Assembly: GCA_947628755.1 (NCBI GenBank)
Contig: CANRBC010000010.1
Span: 33,311 to 97,310 of the forward strand
DNA length: 64,000 bases
Source of the DNA: an uncultured Clostridia bacterium
Lineage (GTDB): Bacteria > Bacillota > Clostridia > Lachnospirales > CAG-274
Reading direction: 5' to 3'
Under the pieces are notes generated by a model. The model ran no database searches. It saw nothing but the letters and a program-made list of their open reading frames with translations, and was not told the origin of the DNA. The translations under genes were made by a program, and so were the position numbers. Numbering within the stretch: position 1 is the stretch's first letter; the number at the start of each line of letters is the position of its first letter. Of this stretch, positions 25,858-36,175 are shown one piece after another.

Positions 25858-26118
25858 CTATTTGAATTTTTTCCAATATTCATCTATATTGCCTTTTTCG
25901 ACTGCCTCCAGATATTCGTCTGCTATATCGAATATCTCGCTTTCGTCTGCTATGCCGAATTTTGCTTTATCTCCGGAGCCGTATACGTTAGGCTTTTTAG
26001 CAGGACCTTGCAGCCATTTTCTGAAGCCCTGCTCCCATATTTCAGCGCCGCTTTCGCCTATTTCCTCATAGCACACAAGCTCCTCCTTCACCTCGTATAT
26101 AAAGTCCTCTATGCTCAT
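25858..26118 (-). CDS. Small acidic protein of unknown function downstream of ruvB
   Basis: The 86-residue product starts MSIEDFIYEVKEELVCYEE at 26118, overlapping the ruvB stop region by a few bases, which implies coupled translation. It is acidic and predicted helical, with a middle piece KKPNVYGSGDKAKFGIADE and a Trp-rich element (WEQGFRKWLQG). I do not recognise a family. The ORF-track start further upstream lies inside ruvB and is unlikely. Confidence 0.6.
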   Translation of the reverse strand: MSIEDFIYEVKEELVCYEEIGESGAEIWEQGFRKWLQGPAKKPNVYGSGDKAKFGIADESEIFDIADEYLEAVEKGNIDEYWKKFK

Positions 26119-26119
26119 T

Positions 26120-27157
26120 TTAATCAATGATTTCCCCTCCCAGCAGCTTAAGTCCAAAGTAATTATAGGCAGACATTGTGGCAACTCTGCCCCTTGGGGT
26201 TCTCTTAATAAAGCCCTGCTGTATAAGATAAGGCTCGTATACGTCCTCTATTGTCTCCGCCTCCTCGCCTATGGAAACGGCAAGAGTTTCAAGTCCCACA
26301 GGACCGCCGTCGAACTTCTCTATCATACAGCGCAGAAGCTCCTTGTCTATAATATCCAGTCCGTTCTTGTCCACCTCAAGTATATCCAGACTTTCCTTTG
26401 CAACATTTTCGGTAATGACGCCGCCATACTTCACCTGGGCAAAATCCCTTACTCTTTTCAGAAGCCTGTTGGCAACACGGGGAGTTCCTCTGGAGCGTCT
26501 TGCCAGCTCATAAGCGCCATTGTCGTCTATTTCTATATTAAGCACATTGGCAGAGCGCTTTACAATAGTCGCCAGCTCGTCGGCAGAATACAGCTCCAAG
26601 CGGCTTATAACGCCGAAACGGTCTCTGAGAGGCGCTGTCAGAAGTCCTATCCTTGTAGTAGCGCCTACAAGAGTAAATCTTGGCAAATCTATTCTTATGC
26701 TCTTGGCGTCTGCTCCCTTGCCTATTACAATATCCAGCACATAGTCCTCCATAGCGGGATAAAGCACCTCCTCTATAAGGCGGTTTACCCTGTGTATCTC
26801 GTCTATGAAAAGAATATCCCCCTCGTTGAGATTATTCAGTATTGCCGCCATATCCCCTGGGCGTTCTATGGCAGGACCGGAGGTCACCTTAATATGAGCG
26901 TTCATCTCATTGGCTATTATATTGGCAAGAGTGGTCTTGCCCAAGCCGGGAGGACCGTACAAAAGCACATGGTCAAGGCTTTCGCCTCTCTGCCTTGCCG
27001 CCTCCATATACACCCTCATATTTTCCTTTACCTTTGTCTGTCCCACATAGGTATCAAGGCTCATAGGTCTTAATGTAAGCTCGGTCTCCCTGTCGTCGGG
27101 GCGCATATCCGGAGCAATTATTCTGTTTTCTCCTGTGTTAAGTATTCTCTTTTCCAT
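26120..27157 (-). CDS. ruvB: Holliday junction branch migration ATPase RuvB
   Basis: The 345-residue product carries Walker [12 protein letters not shown], Walker B LFIDEIHR, sensor 1 GATTRIG and the RuvB C-terminal winged helix ([12 protein letters not shown]). RuvB hexamers drive branch migration of Holliday junctions with RuvA. The length and motifs are standard. It is encoded 9 bp after ruvA in the same operon; ruvC is not in the window. Confidence 0.97.
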   Translation of the reverse strand: MEKRILNTGENRIIAPDMRPDDRETELTLRPMSLDTYVGQTKVKENMRVYMEAARQRGESLDHVLLYGPPGLGKTTLANIIANEMNAHIKVTSGPAIERPGDMAAILNNLNEGDILFIDEIHRVNRLIEEVLYPAMEDYVLDIVIGKGADAKSIRIDLPRFTLVGATTRIGLLTAPLRDRFGVISRLELYSADELATIVKRSANVLNIEIDDNGAYELARRSRGTPRVANRLLKRVRDFAQVKYGGVITENVAKESLDILEVDKNGLDIIDKELLRCMIEKFDGGPVGLETLAVSIGEEAETIEDVYEPYLIQQGFIKRTPRGRVATMSAYNYFGLKLLGGEIID

Positions 27158-27166
27158 AACTCACCC

Positions 27167-27760
27167 TTAATACAATGCCTTTAACGCCAGCTTTATTATA
27201 TCTCCGCTTGTCATACCCTCTTTATATACCGAATCCACAGCCTTTGCAGCTTCGCTTCTGCTGTATCCAAGCACAAGAAGTCCCGCAAGAGCGTCGGATT
27301 TTTCCGTATTGTCTGTATGAACGGATATATTTACGCCTGTTTCTACCGAGCCTATATCCTCGTTTACCTTATCTCTCAGTTCAAGAGCTATTCTTTCAGC
27401 CATTTTTTTGCCAACGCCCTTGCCGGAGGACAGAGTTTTTATGTCGTTGGAGGCTACTGCCAGAGCTATCTCTCCGGGACTGAGTACCGAAAGCACAGCC
27501 AAAGCGCCCTTTGGACCTACGCCGTTTACCGTTATGAGCATATTGAACATATCAAGCTCCTCTCTGCTCATAAAGCCAAAAAGAGTAACTCCATCCTCCT
27601 TGACATTCATATATGTAAATATTTTTACTGTTTCGTTTATATGGGGAAGTCTTGTAAGAGTATTGGCGGAAATGCCGATATTGTAGCCTATGCCGTTGTT
27701 GTCCACAATAATGGAATCTCTGCCTATATACACAAGCTCACCCTTTATATAGCTTATCAT
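27167..27760 (-). CDS. ruvA: Holliday junction DNA helicase subunit RuvA
   Basis: The 197-residue product starts MISYIKGELVYIG, the conserved RuvA OB-fold strand, followed by the helix-hairpin-helix region (LITVNGVGPKGALAVLS and LSSGKGVGKKMAERIALEL) and the C-terminal domain that binds RuvB. It is the first ruv gene on the minus strand; the gene upstream encodes a zinc-ribbon membrane protein 27 bp away. Confidence 0.96.
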   Translation of the reverse strand: MISYIKGELVYIGRDSIIVDNNGIGYNIGISANTLTRLPHINETVKIFTYMNVKEDGVTLFGFMSREELDMFNMLITVNGVGPKGALAVLSVLSPGEIALAVASNDIKTLSSGKGVGKKMAERIALELRDKVNEDIGSVETGVNISVHTDNTEKSDALAGLLVLGYSRSEAAKAVDSVYKEGMTSGDIIKLALKALY

Positions 27761-27787
27761 AGTATCATCCTTTTTATTGCTCGGTCT

Positions 27788-29551
27788 TTAATCCCTGTAC
27801 AGAGTTTCGTTAAAATCTACGGTATTTCCTATGTTGGTCATTGCAACTTGAATAATGCCGTCTTCTACAAGATTAACTGTTACACCGCTGGTATATTCTT
27901 TTGTTTCTGTCTGATTGGGAACATATTCATCCTCATAGCCATAGTCTCTGTAAGATGAAGTGCCCGAAATGTCAAAAGCTATTTTACCGTTGTTTACAGG
28001 GATACCGTTTAATTCTTTTTCCGAATAAACATCTTTAATTCTGCCGTCGTTTTCAAGAGTGAGATGGTTTATATGAAAGCTGCCGTAAAGTTTTCCGCCT
28101 GAAACTTTATCTATGCTTAAAAAGACATTAAGCCTGTCCCCCGTATGATCATGATAATAAGAATAATATCCCTTGAATTTATTGTATTTAATGTCAGCTT
28201 TGACTGTATTTATGGCATAATTGAATGTTGAAACAGCGTCATTTATCTCATTATTTGCATTATCCAGCTCTTCTTGCTTGGGATTTCTGGAATTTACAAG
28301 TGCTTCAGCTTGTCCTATCTTGTTTTTAAGTATACCTAAGTCATTCTGAAGGTATAATGAATATGTACCGTTGACATTATCTGTATAGAGGCTGTTTGCC
28401 TTTTCTATTGAGGAATTAAGTGCGGTCTTGTCAACATCTGTTATTATGCTATCCTCAAGAGCTGCGACACTGTTATTTATGTCGTTGCATATTTTCTCGC
28501 CTATATCAAGAGTATTTCCGCTTTTTTTCAGTGTTTCAAGAGAAACATCTACGGTTTTTTGCAAATTATCCTTACAGCTTTGCAGACACTGTCCTACTTC
28601 ATCTCCGGCAACAGAGTTTTCAAGAACGCTGTTTGCTTTTGACAATGTTTCGTCTATGCGCTTTTGCATATTTCCGTCTATTTCATATATCTGCGTTACC
28701 GTATCAGTCTTTTCTCTTTTACCATTTACGGCTATAAGTTTAAGAGTGCAGTCTCCCGTAATTTTTATGCTGCCATAGTAAAGAGAAGAATTTGTATCAG
28801 GCTCACTGCCGTCTGTGGTATAATACACTCCATGACCTATAAGTCCTATGCCGTCTCTGAGCTGTACTTCAGGAGCATAGATATATGTACCGCCTCCGGG
28901 TATCACTTCAGGCCGTGTTGGTACGCTCTGACCTATTTCAAGCCATTTTTTTACATCTGTGTCAATGTTTTCATTTCCTTTTTTATTGGCATAGTTTGCT
29001 GCCATATCGTATGCCTTAAGAGGGCATATTGGATTAATAGCATAGACAAGAGATTTAAGAAATTCCGTATCTTTGCTTTTTGCTTTCTGAGCTGCCACAG
29101 CATAATCAGACGCTTTTTCATATTCGCCTGCCGCAATATATTGTTCCACATTGGCAAGAGCTTTTTCCTTGTTTACAATCCCTATTTTTGTACCGTCTAT
29201 TATTCCGGCAAACATACAGCTTATCATAATTATAAGTATTATCATTATAATACTTACTATGCCTGTTATGACATATTTTTTATCAATATAAACCTTAAAA
29301 CTGTTGAAAGCGCTGGTTGCGGATACTGCGTTATCTGTTGTAACGGCGGCTTCCGCACTTACAGAGTCTGATACATTTGCATCATTAACAGATGATGCAA
29401 TGTAGGGTATGTCCTCTTTACTTTCTGCGTTTTCTACTGCCTCGGTATTGCTGTTTTCAATGATTTGCTTTCCGCATTTGGGACAAAATCTGCTTAGCTG
29501 AGCAAGTTTTTTCCCACAGTATGGGCAGAAAGAATAATTGTTTTCAGACAT
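27788..29551 (-). CDS. Zinc-ribbon membrane protein with chitobiase C-terminal-like domain
   Basis: The 587-residue product has an N-terminal zinc ribbon (CPYCGKKL...CPKCGKQI), one transmembrane helix at about 95-120 (ITGIVSIIMIILIIMISCM cut), then a long extracytoplasmic part. That part includes a TPR-like helical pair, a CHB_HEX_C-type beta domain (GVYYTTDGSEPDTNSSLYYG), a coiled-coil helical region and a C-terminal beta domain. Such architectures occur in Clostridia as surface sensors or envelope factors of unknown role. ATG 29551 with GAGGAGTG is the start. It lies between ruvA and tsaD without a functional link to either. Confidence 0.7.
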   Translation of the reverse strand: MSENNYSFCPYCGKKLAQLSRFCPKCGKQIIENSNTEAVENAESKEDIPYIASSVNDANVSDSVSAEAAVTTDNAVSATSAFNSFKVYIDKKYVITGIVSIIMIILIIMISCMFAGIIDGTKIGIVNKEKALANVEQYIAAGEYEKASDYAVAAQKAKSKDTEFLKSLVYAINPICPLKAYDMAANYANKKGNENIDTDVKKWLEIGQSVPTRPEVIPGGGTYIYAPEVQLRDGIGLIGHGVYYTTDGSEPDTNSSLYYGSIKITGDCTLKLIAVNGKREKTDTVTQIYEIDGNMQKRIDETLSKANSVLENSVAGDEVGQCLQSCKDNLQKTVDVSLETLKKSGNTLDIGEKICNDINNSVAALEDSIITDVDKTALNSSIEKANSLYTDNVNGTYSLYLQNDLGILKNKIGQAEALVNSRNPKQEELDNANNEINDAVSTFNYAINTVKADIKYNKFKGYYSYYHDHTGDRLNVFLSIDKVSGGKLYGSFHINHLTLENDGRIKDVYSEKELNGIPVNNGKIAFDISGTSSYRDYGYEDEYVPNQTETKEYTSGVTVNLVEDGIIQVAMTNIGNTVDFNETLYRD

Positions 29552-29688
29552 TTGTATCACTCCTCATATTTTGTAATTATACAGTGCTGTTTAAATTGTC
29601 ATAAGTTTTATATTTTGAGCTGTTGGGATTTTATTTTATACCTTTTGATGTTATGAATACCCTTCAATATTAAACGAGTGTAAAAAAT

Positions 29689-30711
29689 TTATCTTTCTCC
29701 CAGCTTCAATGACGGATAGGCGTTAAGACTCATATCCGCAATATTGCCCTTTATGAATTCATAATACCCTGCCGAGCCTATCATAGCCGCATTGTCCGTA
29801 CAGAGTATAGGAGCGGGAACACAGAATTCAATGCCTTTTTTTCGGCAGCTTTCCTCCATTTCCGCTCTAAGCTGAGAGTTGGCTGAAACGCCGCCTGCCA
29901 TGGCAAGCCTTTTGACTCCAAGGCTTTCGCAGGCTCTTACAGCCTTTTCCACAAGCACATCTACGACTGCCTGCTGAAATCCTGCCGCCACATTGGCAGG
30001 CTCTGTTTTTTCTCCAAGCATTTCTGCTCTGTTCAGATAATTGAGCACAGCGGATTTAAGTCCACTGAAGCTGAAATCATAGCTTCCGCTTTCAAGGGTA
30101 ACTCTGGGAAAGGCTATGGCATTGGGGTCGCCCTCTGCGGCAAGCCTGTCTATATGAGGACCTCCCGGATAGGGCAGACCCAGAACTCTGGCTACCTTAT
30201 CCATAGCCTCGCCTGCTGCGTCATCTCTTGTATGCCCCAGTATATCAAAGCTGTCGTAGTCCCGTACATATACAATATGAGTATGTCCTCCGCTTACCAC
30301 CAGGCATACGAAAGGAGGCTTCCAGTCCTTGTTCTGAATATAGTTGGCGGCTATATGACCTTCTATATGGTGAACGGGAACGAGAGGCTTATTAAGAGCG
30401 AAGGCAAGAGCCTTTGCCTCAGAAAGTCCCACAAGGAGCGCCCCAACAAGTCCCGGACCATAGGTCACGGCAACAGCGTCTACCTCCTCCTTTTTGACCT
30501 TCGCATCCTCAAGAGCGGCGTCTATTACCCAGTCTATTGCCTCAATATGCTTTCTTGAAGCTATCTCCGGCACAACGCCTCCGTATATCCTGTGTGTAGC
30601 TATCTGTGAGGATATAATGTTGGAAAGCACCTCTCTGCCGTTTTTAACAACAGCGGCAGCCGTTTCGTCACAGGAGCTTTCCACAGCCAGTATCAAAATA
30701 TCCTTATCCAT
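29689..30711 (-). CDS. tsaD: tRNA N6-threonylcarbamoyladenosine synthase TsaD
   Basis: The 340-residue product has [16 protein letters not shown], the metal-binding HHIEGH (HxxxH), VSGGHTHIV and the C-terminal [12 protein letters not shown], all standard for TsaD (Gcp/YgjD) of the ASKHA fold. It transfers the threonylcarbamoyl group to A37 of ANN-decoding tRNAs with TsaB and TsaE, which are not in the window. The ATG at 30711 is preferred since the upstream ATG at 30720 lies within the AAAGGATG ribosome binding site. Confidence 0.96.
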   Translation of the reverse strand: MDKDILILAVESSCDETAAAVVKNGREVLSNIISSQIATHRIYGGVVPEIASRKHIEAIDWVIDAALEDAKVKKEEVDAVAVTYGPGLVGALLVGLSEAKALAFALNKPLVPVHHIEGHIAANYIQNKDWKPPFVCLVVSGGHTHIVYVRDYDSFDILGHTRDDAAGEAMDKVARVLGLPYPGGPHIDRLAAEGDPNAIAFPRVTLESGSYDFSFSGLKSAVLNYLNRAEMLGEKTEPANVAAGFQQAVVDVLVEKAVRACESLGVKRLAMAGGVSANSQLRAEMEESCRKKGIEFCVPAPILCTDNAAMIGSAGYYEFIKGNIADMSLNAYPSLKLGER

Positions 30712-30744
30712 TGTTATCATCCTTTTGTCAAGCTATAATCAAAA

Positions 30745-31650
30745 TCAGTCCTCAAAGAGCAATGTCACATTTTTTCTGTCCTTGCCTGCATAGGTATTCT
30801 TAAAATACTTTCTTGCATTTCTGATATAGTCCTCGGGAAAAGGCATAGAGGGAGAAAAATGAGTGAGCCACATTTCCTTTACATTACCCTCTGCCGCCAG
30901 TCTGCCTGCCTCGGAATAGAGCATGTGCTTATATCCCTTGGCTTTTTCCAGCTTATCATCCTCGCCGTACATACCCTCGCATATAAACAGGTCTGAGCCC
31001 TTTATAAAGTCGGGTATTGTACCGACGGGTCTTGAATCCGTTATATAGGATACTCTTATGCCCTTTCTTTCATCGCCAAGCACCATATCCGAGGTATATA
31101 TTTTGCCTTCGTATTCAACGCTTTCCTGCTTCTGCAAAACTGACCACAGCTTTACGGGTATATTAAGAGCCTTTGCCTTTTCCACATTGAACTTGCCGGC
31201 TCTTTTAACGTCTATTCTATAACCGTAGCAGGGTATCTTATGGTCAAGACGGCAGGCGGATATATTGAATATGCCTACCTCCATATTGTCCCATGGCTCG
31301 ATTTCGTCCAATATCACATCAAAGGGCAGCTCCGGACATATTGTCCTCAACCCTTCATATACCTTCTTAAGTCCGGGAGGACCCATAATGATGACAGGCT
31401 CTCTCCTGTCGCTGTTGCCTATTGTGAGCAGCAGTCCCGGAAGTCCCGAAATATGATCGGCATGGTAGTGTGTAAAGCAGATAACATCTATATTCTTAAA
31501 TCCCCAGCCCATCTGCTTCATAGTGACTTGAGTACCCTCTCCGCAGTCTATTACAAGCATACGCCCCTCAAGACGAAGCAACAGCGATGTAAGGAATCTG
31601 TCGGGCAGAGGCATCATGCCTCCCGTACCCAGCAACGCAACATCCAGCAT
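30745..31650 (-). CDS. rnz: Ribonuclease Z
   Basis: The 301-residue product is a metallo-beta-lactamase-fold tRNA 3' endonuclease. FTHYHADHISGLPGLL gives the zinc ligands, VIDCGEGTQVTMKQ is the typical N-terminal motif, and ITDSRPVG and LTHFSPSM carry further ligands. It removes 3' trailers from tRNA precursors, which fits tRNA genes that do not encode CCA, as in this window. Confidence 0.93.
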   Translation of the reverse strand: MLDVALLGTGGMMPLPDRFLTSLLLRLEGRMLVIDCGEGTQVTMKQMGWGFKNIDVICFTHYHADHISGLPGLLLTIGNSDRREPVIIMGPPGLKKVYEGLRTICPELPFDVILDEIEPWDNMEVGIFNISACRLDHKIPCYGYRIDVKRAGKFNVEKAKALNIPVKLWSVLQKQESVEYEGKIYTSDMVLGDERKGIRVSYITDSRPVGTIPDFIKGSDLFICEGMYGEDDKLEKAKGYKHMLYSEAGRLAAEGNVKEMWLTHFSPSMPFPEDYIRNARKYFKNTYAGKDRKNVTLLFED

Positions 31651-31686
31651 ATATACTCTCCTTTAAACCTAACATAGTCTAAAACT

Positions 31687-31708
31687 TAAGGGGCTTTACA
31701 GCCCCTTA
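31687..31708 (-). terminator. Hairpin after yajC
   Basis: AAGGGGCTTTACAGCCCCTT lies just 3' of the yajC stop on the minus strand. The following T run is weak (AAGTTTTAG), so it may only partly end transcription before rnz. Confidence 0.55.
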
Positions 31709-31716
31709 TTTACCCA

Positions 31717-32154
31717 TTATTTACTTTCGGCTTCTCCGCTTACATTGGGAGCTTTGTTGCCGTATATCTCGCTTTTCTTCACAGGTATCCTTATGCCTCT
31801 GTTAGTGCCGAATTCCACAACTACTATCTGGTCGTTTATCTCGGTCACCTTGCCATAGAAGCCTGAAGAGGTCATAACGTCGTCGCCTACCTTTATAGCC
31901 TCCTGCATACTCTTAAGCTCCTTTTCTCTCTTCTTTGACGGTCTTATGGCAAAGAAATAGAATATAGCCACAAGCGCCAGAATATAGAGAATAAGACCCA
32001 TAGTACCAAAGCCTCCGGACCTCTGAGCAGCCTGGGTCACAGCCTGAGCCGCCTGCTCGGCTGCCGGCTGAGCTGCATTGGCAGCGGCTTCGCCTGCGCC
32101 GGACTCCATCACTACGGATGGAACACTATCCAATAATGTCAATAATAAACCCAT
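31717..32154 (-). CDS. yajC: Preprotein translocase accessory subunit YajC
   Basis: The 145-residue product has one helix at about 48-68 (GLILYILALVAIFYFFAIRP), then KKREKELKSMQEAIKVGDDVMTSSGFYGKV cut typical of YajC. An N-terminal Ala/Gln-rich stretch of about 40 residues precedes the helix, which is longer than usual. YajC associates with SecDF and the Sec translocon. secD and secF are not adjacent in this window. Confidence 0.9.
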   Translation of the reverse strand: MGLLLTLLDSVPSVVMESGAGEAAANAAQPAAEQAAQAVTQAAQRSGGFGTMGLILYILALVAIFYFFAIRPSKKREKELKSMQEAIKVGDDVMTSSGFYGKVTEINDQIVVVEFGTNRGIRIPVKKSEIYGNKAPNVSGEAESK

Positions 32155-32232
32155 TTCATTATCTCCTTACAAATTATATTTATTATATCATTATATTAAA
32201 TATTTGGCATATAGTCAAGCTATTTAGCAAAA

Positions 32233-33351
32233 TTATAACGCAGCAAAATACAATCCCATAAGCACAAACAGGAAAACGATATTTCCTATTGTGAAATACC
32301 AAAGATAGCTGAGCCTTAGTCCTGAATGCTGCTTTGCTATATATTTGTAGGAAATAAGACTTGCCATAGACGCAATAAGAGTACCCAAGCCGCCTATATC
32401 CGTACCTATTATAAGCAGCTGCCACCTCTGTGAAAAGCCCGAAAGCAAAAGCGCCGCAGGCACATTGCTTATCACCTGGCTCAGCAGCACGGATATTACT
32501 ACCTCTCTGCCGTTTATGCACTCAGCAATAAGGGAATGTATGTCCTCTATTCTTCCCACATTTCCCGTGAATACAAAAAATCCCACAAATGTCAGCAAAA
32601 GTGTGTAATCTATGCTTTTGAATATTTTTCTGTCAAATACGGCAAGAGCAATAACAACGACTGCCAGAAGCACCCCATAAGGGAATTTTCTTGCCAGAGC
32701 GCTTATGCTCAACAGGAAAAGCAGAGTATAGAGGACTGCCTTTCCCAAAGAAAATGCCTCCTTGTCGTTGTCCACCTCTATATTGTCTATTTCCAGATTT
32801 TTTCCGAAAAATATAAATATTATAAGAAGTACAAATGAAACCGCCGTATAGGGCAACGTCGCGGAGAAAAAATCCCACAGGCTCATGCCCGATATGGAAT
32901 AGAAATATATATTCTGAGGATTGCCTATGGGCGTAAGCATACTTCCCATATTTGCGGCTATGGTTTGCAGCACTATTATGCCCACAAGCCTTTTGTCGTC
33001 CTTAATACCCGTCATTTTAAACACCTGTAGCGTAAAGGGTACAAATGTAATAAGGGCAATGTCGTTTGTTATTATCATGCTTGTAAAAAAGCACAGCAGT
33101 ATAAGCACTGTTTCAAGGGCTCTGGTGCTGCGTACTCTTTTAAGGAGCTGAGCGCCTGCCATTGAAAATACGCCTATGCTGTCAAGTCCTGCCATAACTG
33201 CCATAAGGCAAAAAAGAAGTATGAGCGTATCCGTATTTATATACTCAATATATCCTCTGTCCGGGTGTACCCACAGCATGGACAAAATCCCCATAGCTAT
33301 TGCCACACAGAGTATAGTTTCCCGTTTTGCAAAATCAATTATCCTGTTCAT
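32233..33351 (-). CDS. SLC13/ArsB-type anion permease
   Basis: The 372-residue membrane protein has about ten to eleven helices. LTPIGNPQNIYFYSISG and VISNVPAALLLSGFS are the paired motifs of the ion-transporter superfamily (DASS/ArsB/CitMHS), in which Asn and Pro hairpins form the substrate site. The start at 33351 (MNRIIDFAKRETI) has AGGAAAG upstream. The transported anion is unknown. The gene stands alone. Confidence 0.82.
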   Translation of the reverse strand: MNRIIDFAKRETILCVAIAMGILSMLWVHPDRGYIEYINTDTLILLFCLMAVMAGLDSIGVFSMAGAQLLKRVRSTRALETVLILLCFFTSMIITNDIALITFVPFTLQVFKMTGIKDDKRLVGIIVLQTIAANMGSMLTPIGNPQNIYFYSISGMSLWDFFSATLPYTAVSFVLLIIFIFFGKNLEIDNIEVDNDKEAFSLGKAVLYTLLFLLSISALARKFPYGVLLAVVVIALAVFDRKIFKSIDYTLLLTFVGFFVFTGNVGRIEDIHSLIAECINGREVVISVLLSQVISNVPAALLLSGFSQRWQLLIIGTDIGGLGTLIASMASLISYKYIAKQHSGLRLSYLWYFTIGNIVFLFVLMGLYFAAL

Positions 33352-33424
33352 TACGACTTTCCTTTTTTCTTTTTTATATATAATAATGTCTGGCAGGATT
33401 TTTGTCAAGATATGCTTTATTATA

Positions 33425-34036
33425 TAAATAGAAATGCAGAGGCATCAGTATTCCGCCCACGCAAATTCGTTCACAGTCTGAAATTCTTGACTGCGTTGAC
33501 AGCTATTATGATATTTTGGATATATATAATGAAACACAAGCGGAATTTGACAGACTTAAGCGAATAGACAAAAGAGCATACCCGCCTGTTGCAATAAGAG
33601 AAAGCTCTTTGTAACCTTAGACGTAAAATCATACTCGGTTGTCATATCTTTATCCACATACCAGCCCTTGAATGTATAGCCCTTCTTTGTAGGGTCTGCG
33701 GAGAATGTAAAGCTATCGCACTCATTTACTGTATTTTCGGCATTATAGCCGTCTCCTGCAATACCGCCGTTTAAGTTAAAACTACCCGAATATGTCTGTT
33801 ACCAAAAGGAATTTAATGGCGCGATCTGCCGCGATATGTATAATCTTTTCGGCGAGGTTATAGAAAAGGGCTACAAACGTGGTATAGGTATTGTAAGCGG
33901 TTATACCGGCAAGGAATTTGCATGGGAAAATTACGTATCCTGCATTGTCGTCCCCATCGAGGATTTAGACAAGGAAGAAATTGACAGATTGAACATAAGC
34001 GGATTGATCAAAATAAGACGATGGACTTAAAAATAA
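33425..34036. pseudogene. Cluster of decayed gene fragments, including an InlB-type repeat
   Basis: On the minus strand about 33730-33600 reads FSADPTKKGYTFKGWYVDKD, a clear InlB B-repeat (Listeria-Bacteroides repeat) of surface proteins, with no start or end. On the plus strand about 33480-33610 gives DSYYDILDIYNETQAEFDRL, and 33790-34030 gives YNLFGEVIEKGYKRGIGIVSG; neither family is recognised and both lack a proper start. The whole stretch seems to be left over from deleted genes. Confidence 0.5.
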
Positions 34037-34170
34037 AATCTGTCATCTGTTTTGATTTCTATTCCTTGTTGTGATCTCTGCGCTTATGGGAAATAGGCTT
34101 CTGCCGTTGTTTGCTGCTTCAAAAACTCCTCTCTGAGTGCTTCGAGGGAATATTATGCACAAAAAAATAT

Positions 34171-34195
34171 CCCTCGGTGAAACCGAGGGGTTTTT
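34171..34195 (+). terminator. Intrinsic terminator
   Basis: The hairpin CCCTCGGTGAAACCGAGGG is followed by GTTTTTC. No intact plus-strand gene precedes it, which agrees with gene loss in this region; read on the other strand it lies about 70 bp after the 5'-nucleotidase stop. Confidence 0.7.
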
Positions 34196-34260
34196 CATAT
34201 ACGCCTTTAAGGCTCTTTTTACCGGCATTTACGAATAATTTTTACCTGCTGTCCGTGTCT

Positions 34261-35937
34261 TTATTTGATTTCAATACGTTTCTGCGGCAGAGCGTACTCA
34301 TTCCCCACAGTTCCGTTAAGTCCATCTTTGAGATAAGTCATAAGTATCTCATAATCAAGCATTCCTTCATCAACCGTCAGCTCATTGTCCATGAACATAT
34401 TCAGTCCGTCCCCGCCTTCCTTAATCAGGTAGTTGTGGGATGCTACTGTATATACTCTATCCGGCACAAGCTCCTTATAGCTGCCATCCTTCTCAAGAAC
34501 CATGACATTCTTTACTCTTCGGTTATCCCCACAGGAGATGAAATTTCCCTGTTCATCCGTTTCCACCATGGATTTCACAGAAGTGTCAATACTATATTTA
34601 AGCCCCGATACCTGCAAAAAGCCTCCGTTTTCACCTACTGCATTTTCCCCGTCGTCCGGACTTGGCAGACAGGAGCGACTTGCCATCTCCAAAGCGTCCA
34701 GTATTTCCTGCCCCGTTGCCTTTGCCATGCACAGGGAATTTCCGTAGGGATGCACACCCAATATATCCTCATAGGTAATCTCTCCCGCGGAAATATCTGC
34801 CCGTATGCCGCCGCCGTTTACAAGCGCAATATCCGCCCCCGACACAGCCCGATACGCGTCCGCGCAGAAATCCCCCAGATTGGTTTCCCTGTTCCGTATA
34901 AGACGCATACCGGAATCGGAAACGGTTGTAAGGGCTACCTCAGATACAGCGACTTTTTTAGTCAGCTCGGCTTCAAACTTTTCTTTCATACCTTCTATGC
35001 AGCCTGCCATTTCGCTGTCTATATCCGGATATGCCCCGATTAGTCCTGTTTGTATATTCCCATTGGCGGTAATGGTAAGACGGCCTATATTACAAAGCCC
35101 CGTACCCGTAGAGGACAATAGCACATTCTCCCCATCCGCATTTTTTACAATATCACAAGAAATTTCGCTGTGGGAATGACCGTCCAGCACGGCGTCGATT
35201 CCCCTTGTATTTGCAATCAGTTCACTTGATGTAAACGGCGAGGATGACTCATCCGTTCCAAGATGGGCAAGAACCAGGACATAATCAGCGCCGTTCCTCA
35301 GACAGTCATCCACGTTCTCCTGCACGCATTTGTATAATTCCTCCCCGCTTTCTCCGCAGAAATCGTATACATAGTTCCCGTTCTCATCACAAAAGTACGC
35401 AGGAACGGATTTAACAATGCTCTCCGGCGTCGACACCCCTATAAAGGCAACCTTCACATTGCCGTAGGATACTATCTTGTACGGCAAAAGCCGTGATAGA
35501 AACGCCGCGTCACCCTTTCCTGTATAGCGGATATTACAGCCAAGATACTGTGCGCCGCTTATCTCCATAAGCCTATCGATTTGCTCCATACCATAGTCAA
35601 ACTCATGGTTTCCAAGCACCGCAAAGTCATATCCTGCACGGTTCATAATCTCCGCCGGATATTCCCCGTTGGAAACCGTTCCTATCACATCCCCTTGCAG
35701 GGCATCTCCGCAGTCTACCAGCGTGACATAAGGGGTACTTTCTTCGCACAGATGCTTGTATGCCGTAAGTCCGGCGTATCCGATGTCGTCATCCACGGCG
35801 CAATGCACATCATTGGTATATAAAATGATGATGTCATTCTCCTGTGCCTTTACATTGTACCCGCCAAAAAGCAGCACAACCGCAAGCAATACAGCCAAAA
35901 AGCATGGCTGTTTTTTCTTATTTTTCATACTATTCAT
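34261..35937 (-). CDS. Secreted 5'-nucleotidase / 2',3'-cyclic phosphodiesterase
   Basis: The 558-residue product has a signal peptide (KKQPCFLAVLLAVVLLFGGYNVKA). The N-terminal metallophosphatase domain carries ILYTNDVHCA, LVDCGDALQGD, VLGNHEFDYG and DAVLDGHSHSE, all metal ligands. The C-terminal 5'-nucleotidase domain begins near ETNLGDFCADAYR and has NGGGIRADISAGEITYED. It should remove phosphate from extracellular nucleotides. A C-terminal LPxTG anchor is not seen. The ATG at 35937 has a GAGGAGAAA site. It sits between two gene graveyards. Confidence 0.9.
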   Translation of the reverse strand: MNSMKNKKKQPCFLAVLLAVVLLFGGYNVKAQENDIIILYTNDVHCAVDDDIGYAGLTAYKHLCEESTPYVTLVDCGDALQGDVIGTVSNGEYPAEIMNRAGYDFAVLGNHEFDYGMEQIDRLMEISGAQYLGCNIRYTGKGDAAFLSRLLPYKIVSYGNVKVAFIGVSTPESIVKSVPAYFCDENGNYVYDFCGESGEELYKCVQENVDDCLRNGADYVLVLAHLGTDESSSPFTSSELIANTRGIDAVLDGHSHSEISCDIVKNADGENVLLSSTGTGLCNIGRLTITANGNIQTGLIGAYPDIDSEMAGCIEGMKEKFEAELTKKVAVSEVALTTVSDSGMRLIRNRETNLGDFCADAYRAVSGADIALVNGGGIRADISAGEITYEDILGVHPYGNSLCMAKATGQEILDALEMASRSCLPSPDDGENAVGENGGFLQVSGLKYSIDTSVKSMVETDEQGNFISCGDNRRVKNVMVLEKDGSYKELVPDRVYTVASHNYLIKEGGDGLNMFMDNELTVDEGMLDYEILMTYLKDGLNGTVGNEYALPQKRIEIK

Positions 35938-36175
35938 TTCTTTTTCTCCTCAAAAACAGTAGTAAAATACAATGACCACCGTATTGACCTCGTCAGCATA
36001 GGCATAAGCGCTGCTCCTTGTTTGGCTGACAGCCATAGCCATACCTCCGCATTCGGTCATATACATAAATATTATATCGCACCAACATGACATTTTCAAT
36101 ATCCTAGCAGACGTTTTGCAGATTTTTCCGCAAGATTGCTGAATATGATAACGCGACAGATAGAAAGAATCTCCC

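Noticed and set aside
26111-27073. Long plus-strand ORF of 320 residues
   Set aside because: It is the opposite-strand shadow of ruvB, has no ribosome binding site and shows no protein family features.
28664-29371. Plus-strand ORF of 235 residues
   Set aside because: It lies fully opposite the zinc-ribbon gene and is rich in Cys, Tyr and His as expected from a reverse frame.
34111-35043. Plus-strand ORF of 310 residues
   Set aside because: It is antisense to the 5'-nucleotidase gene, which has clear motifs and a signal peptide.
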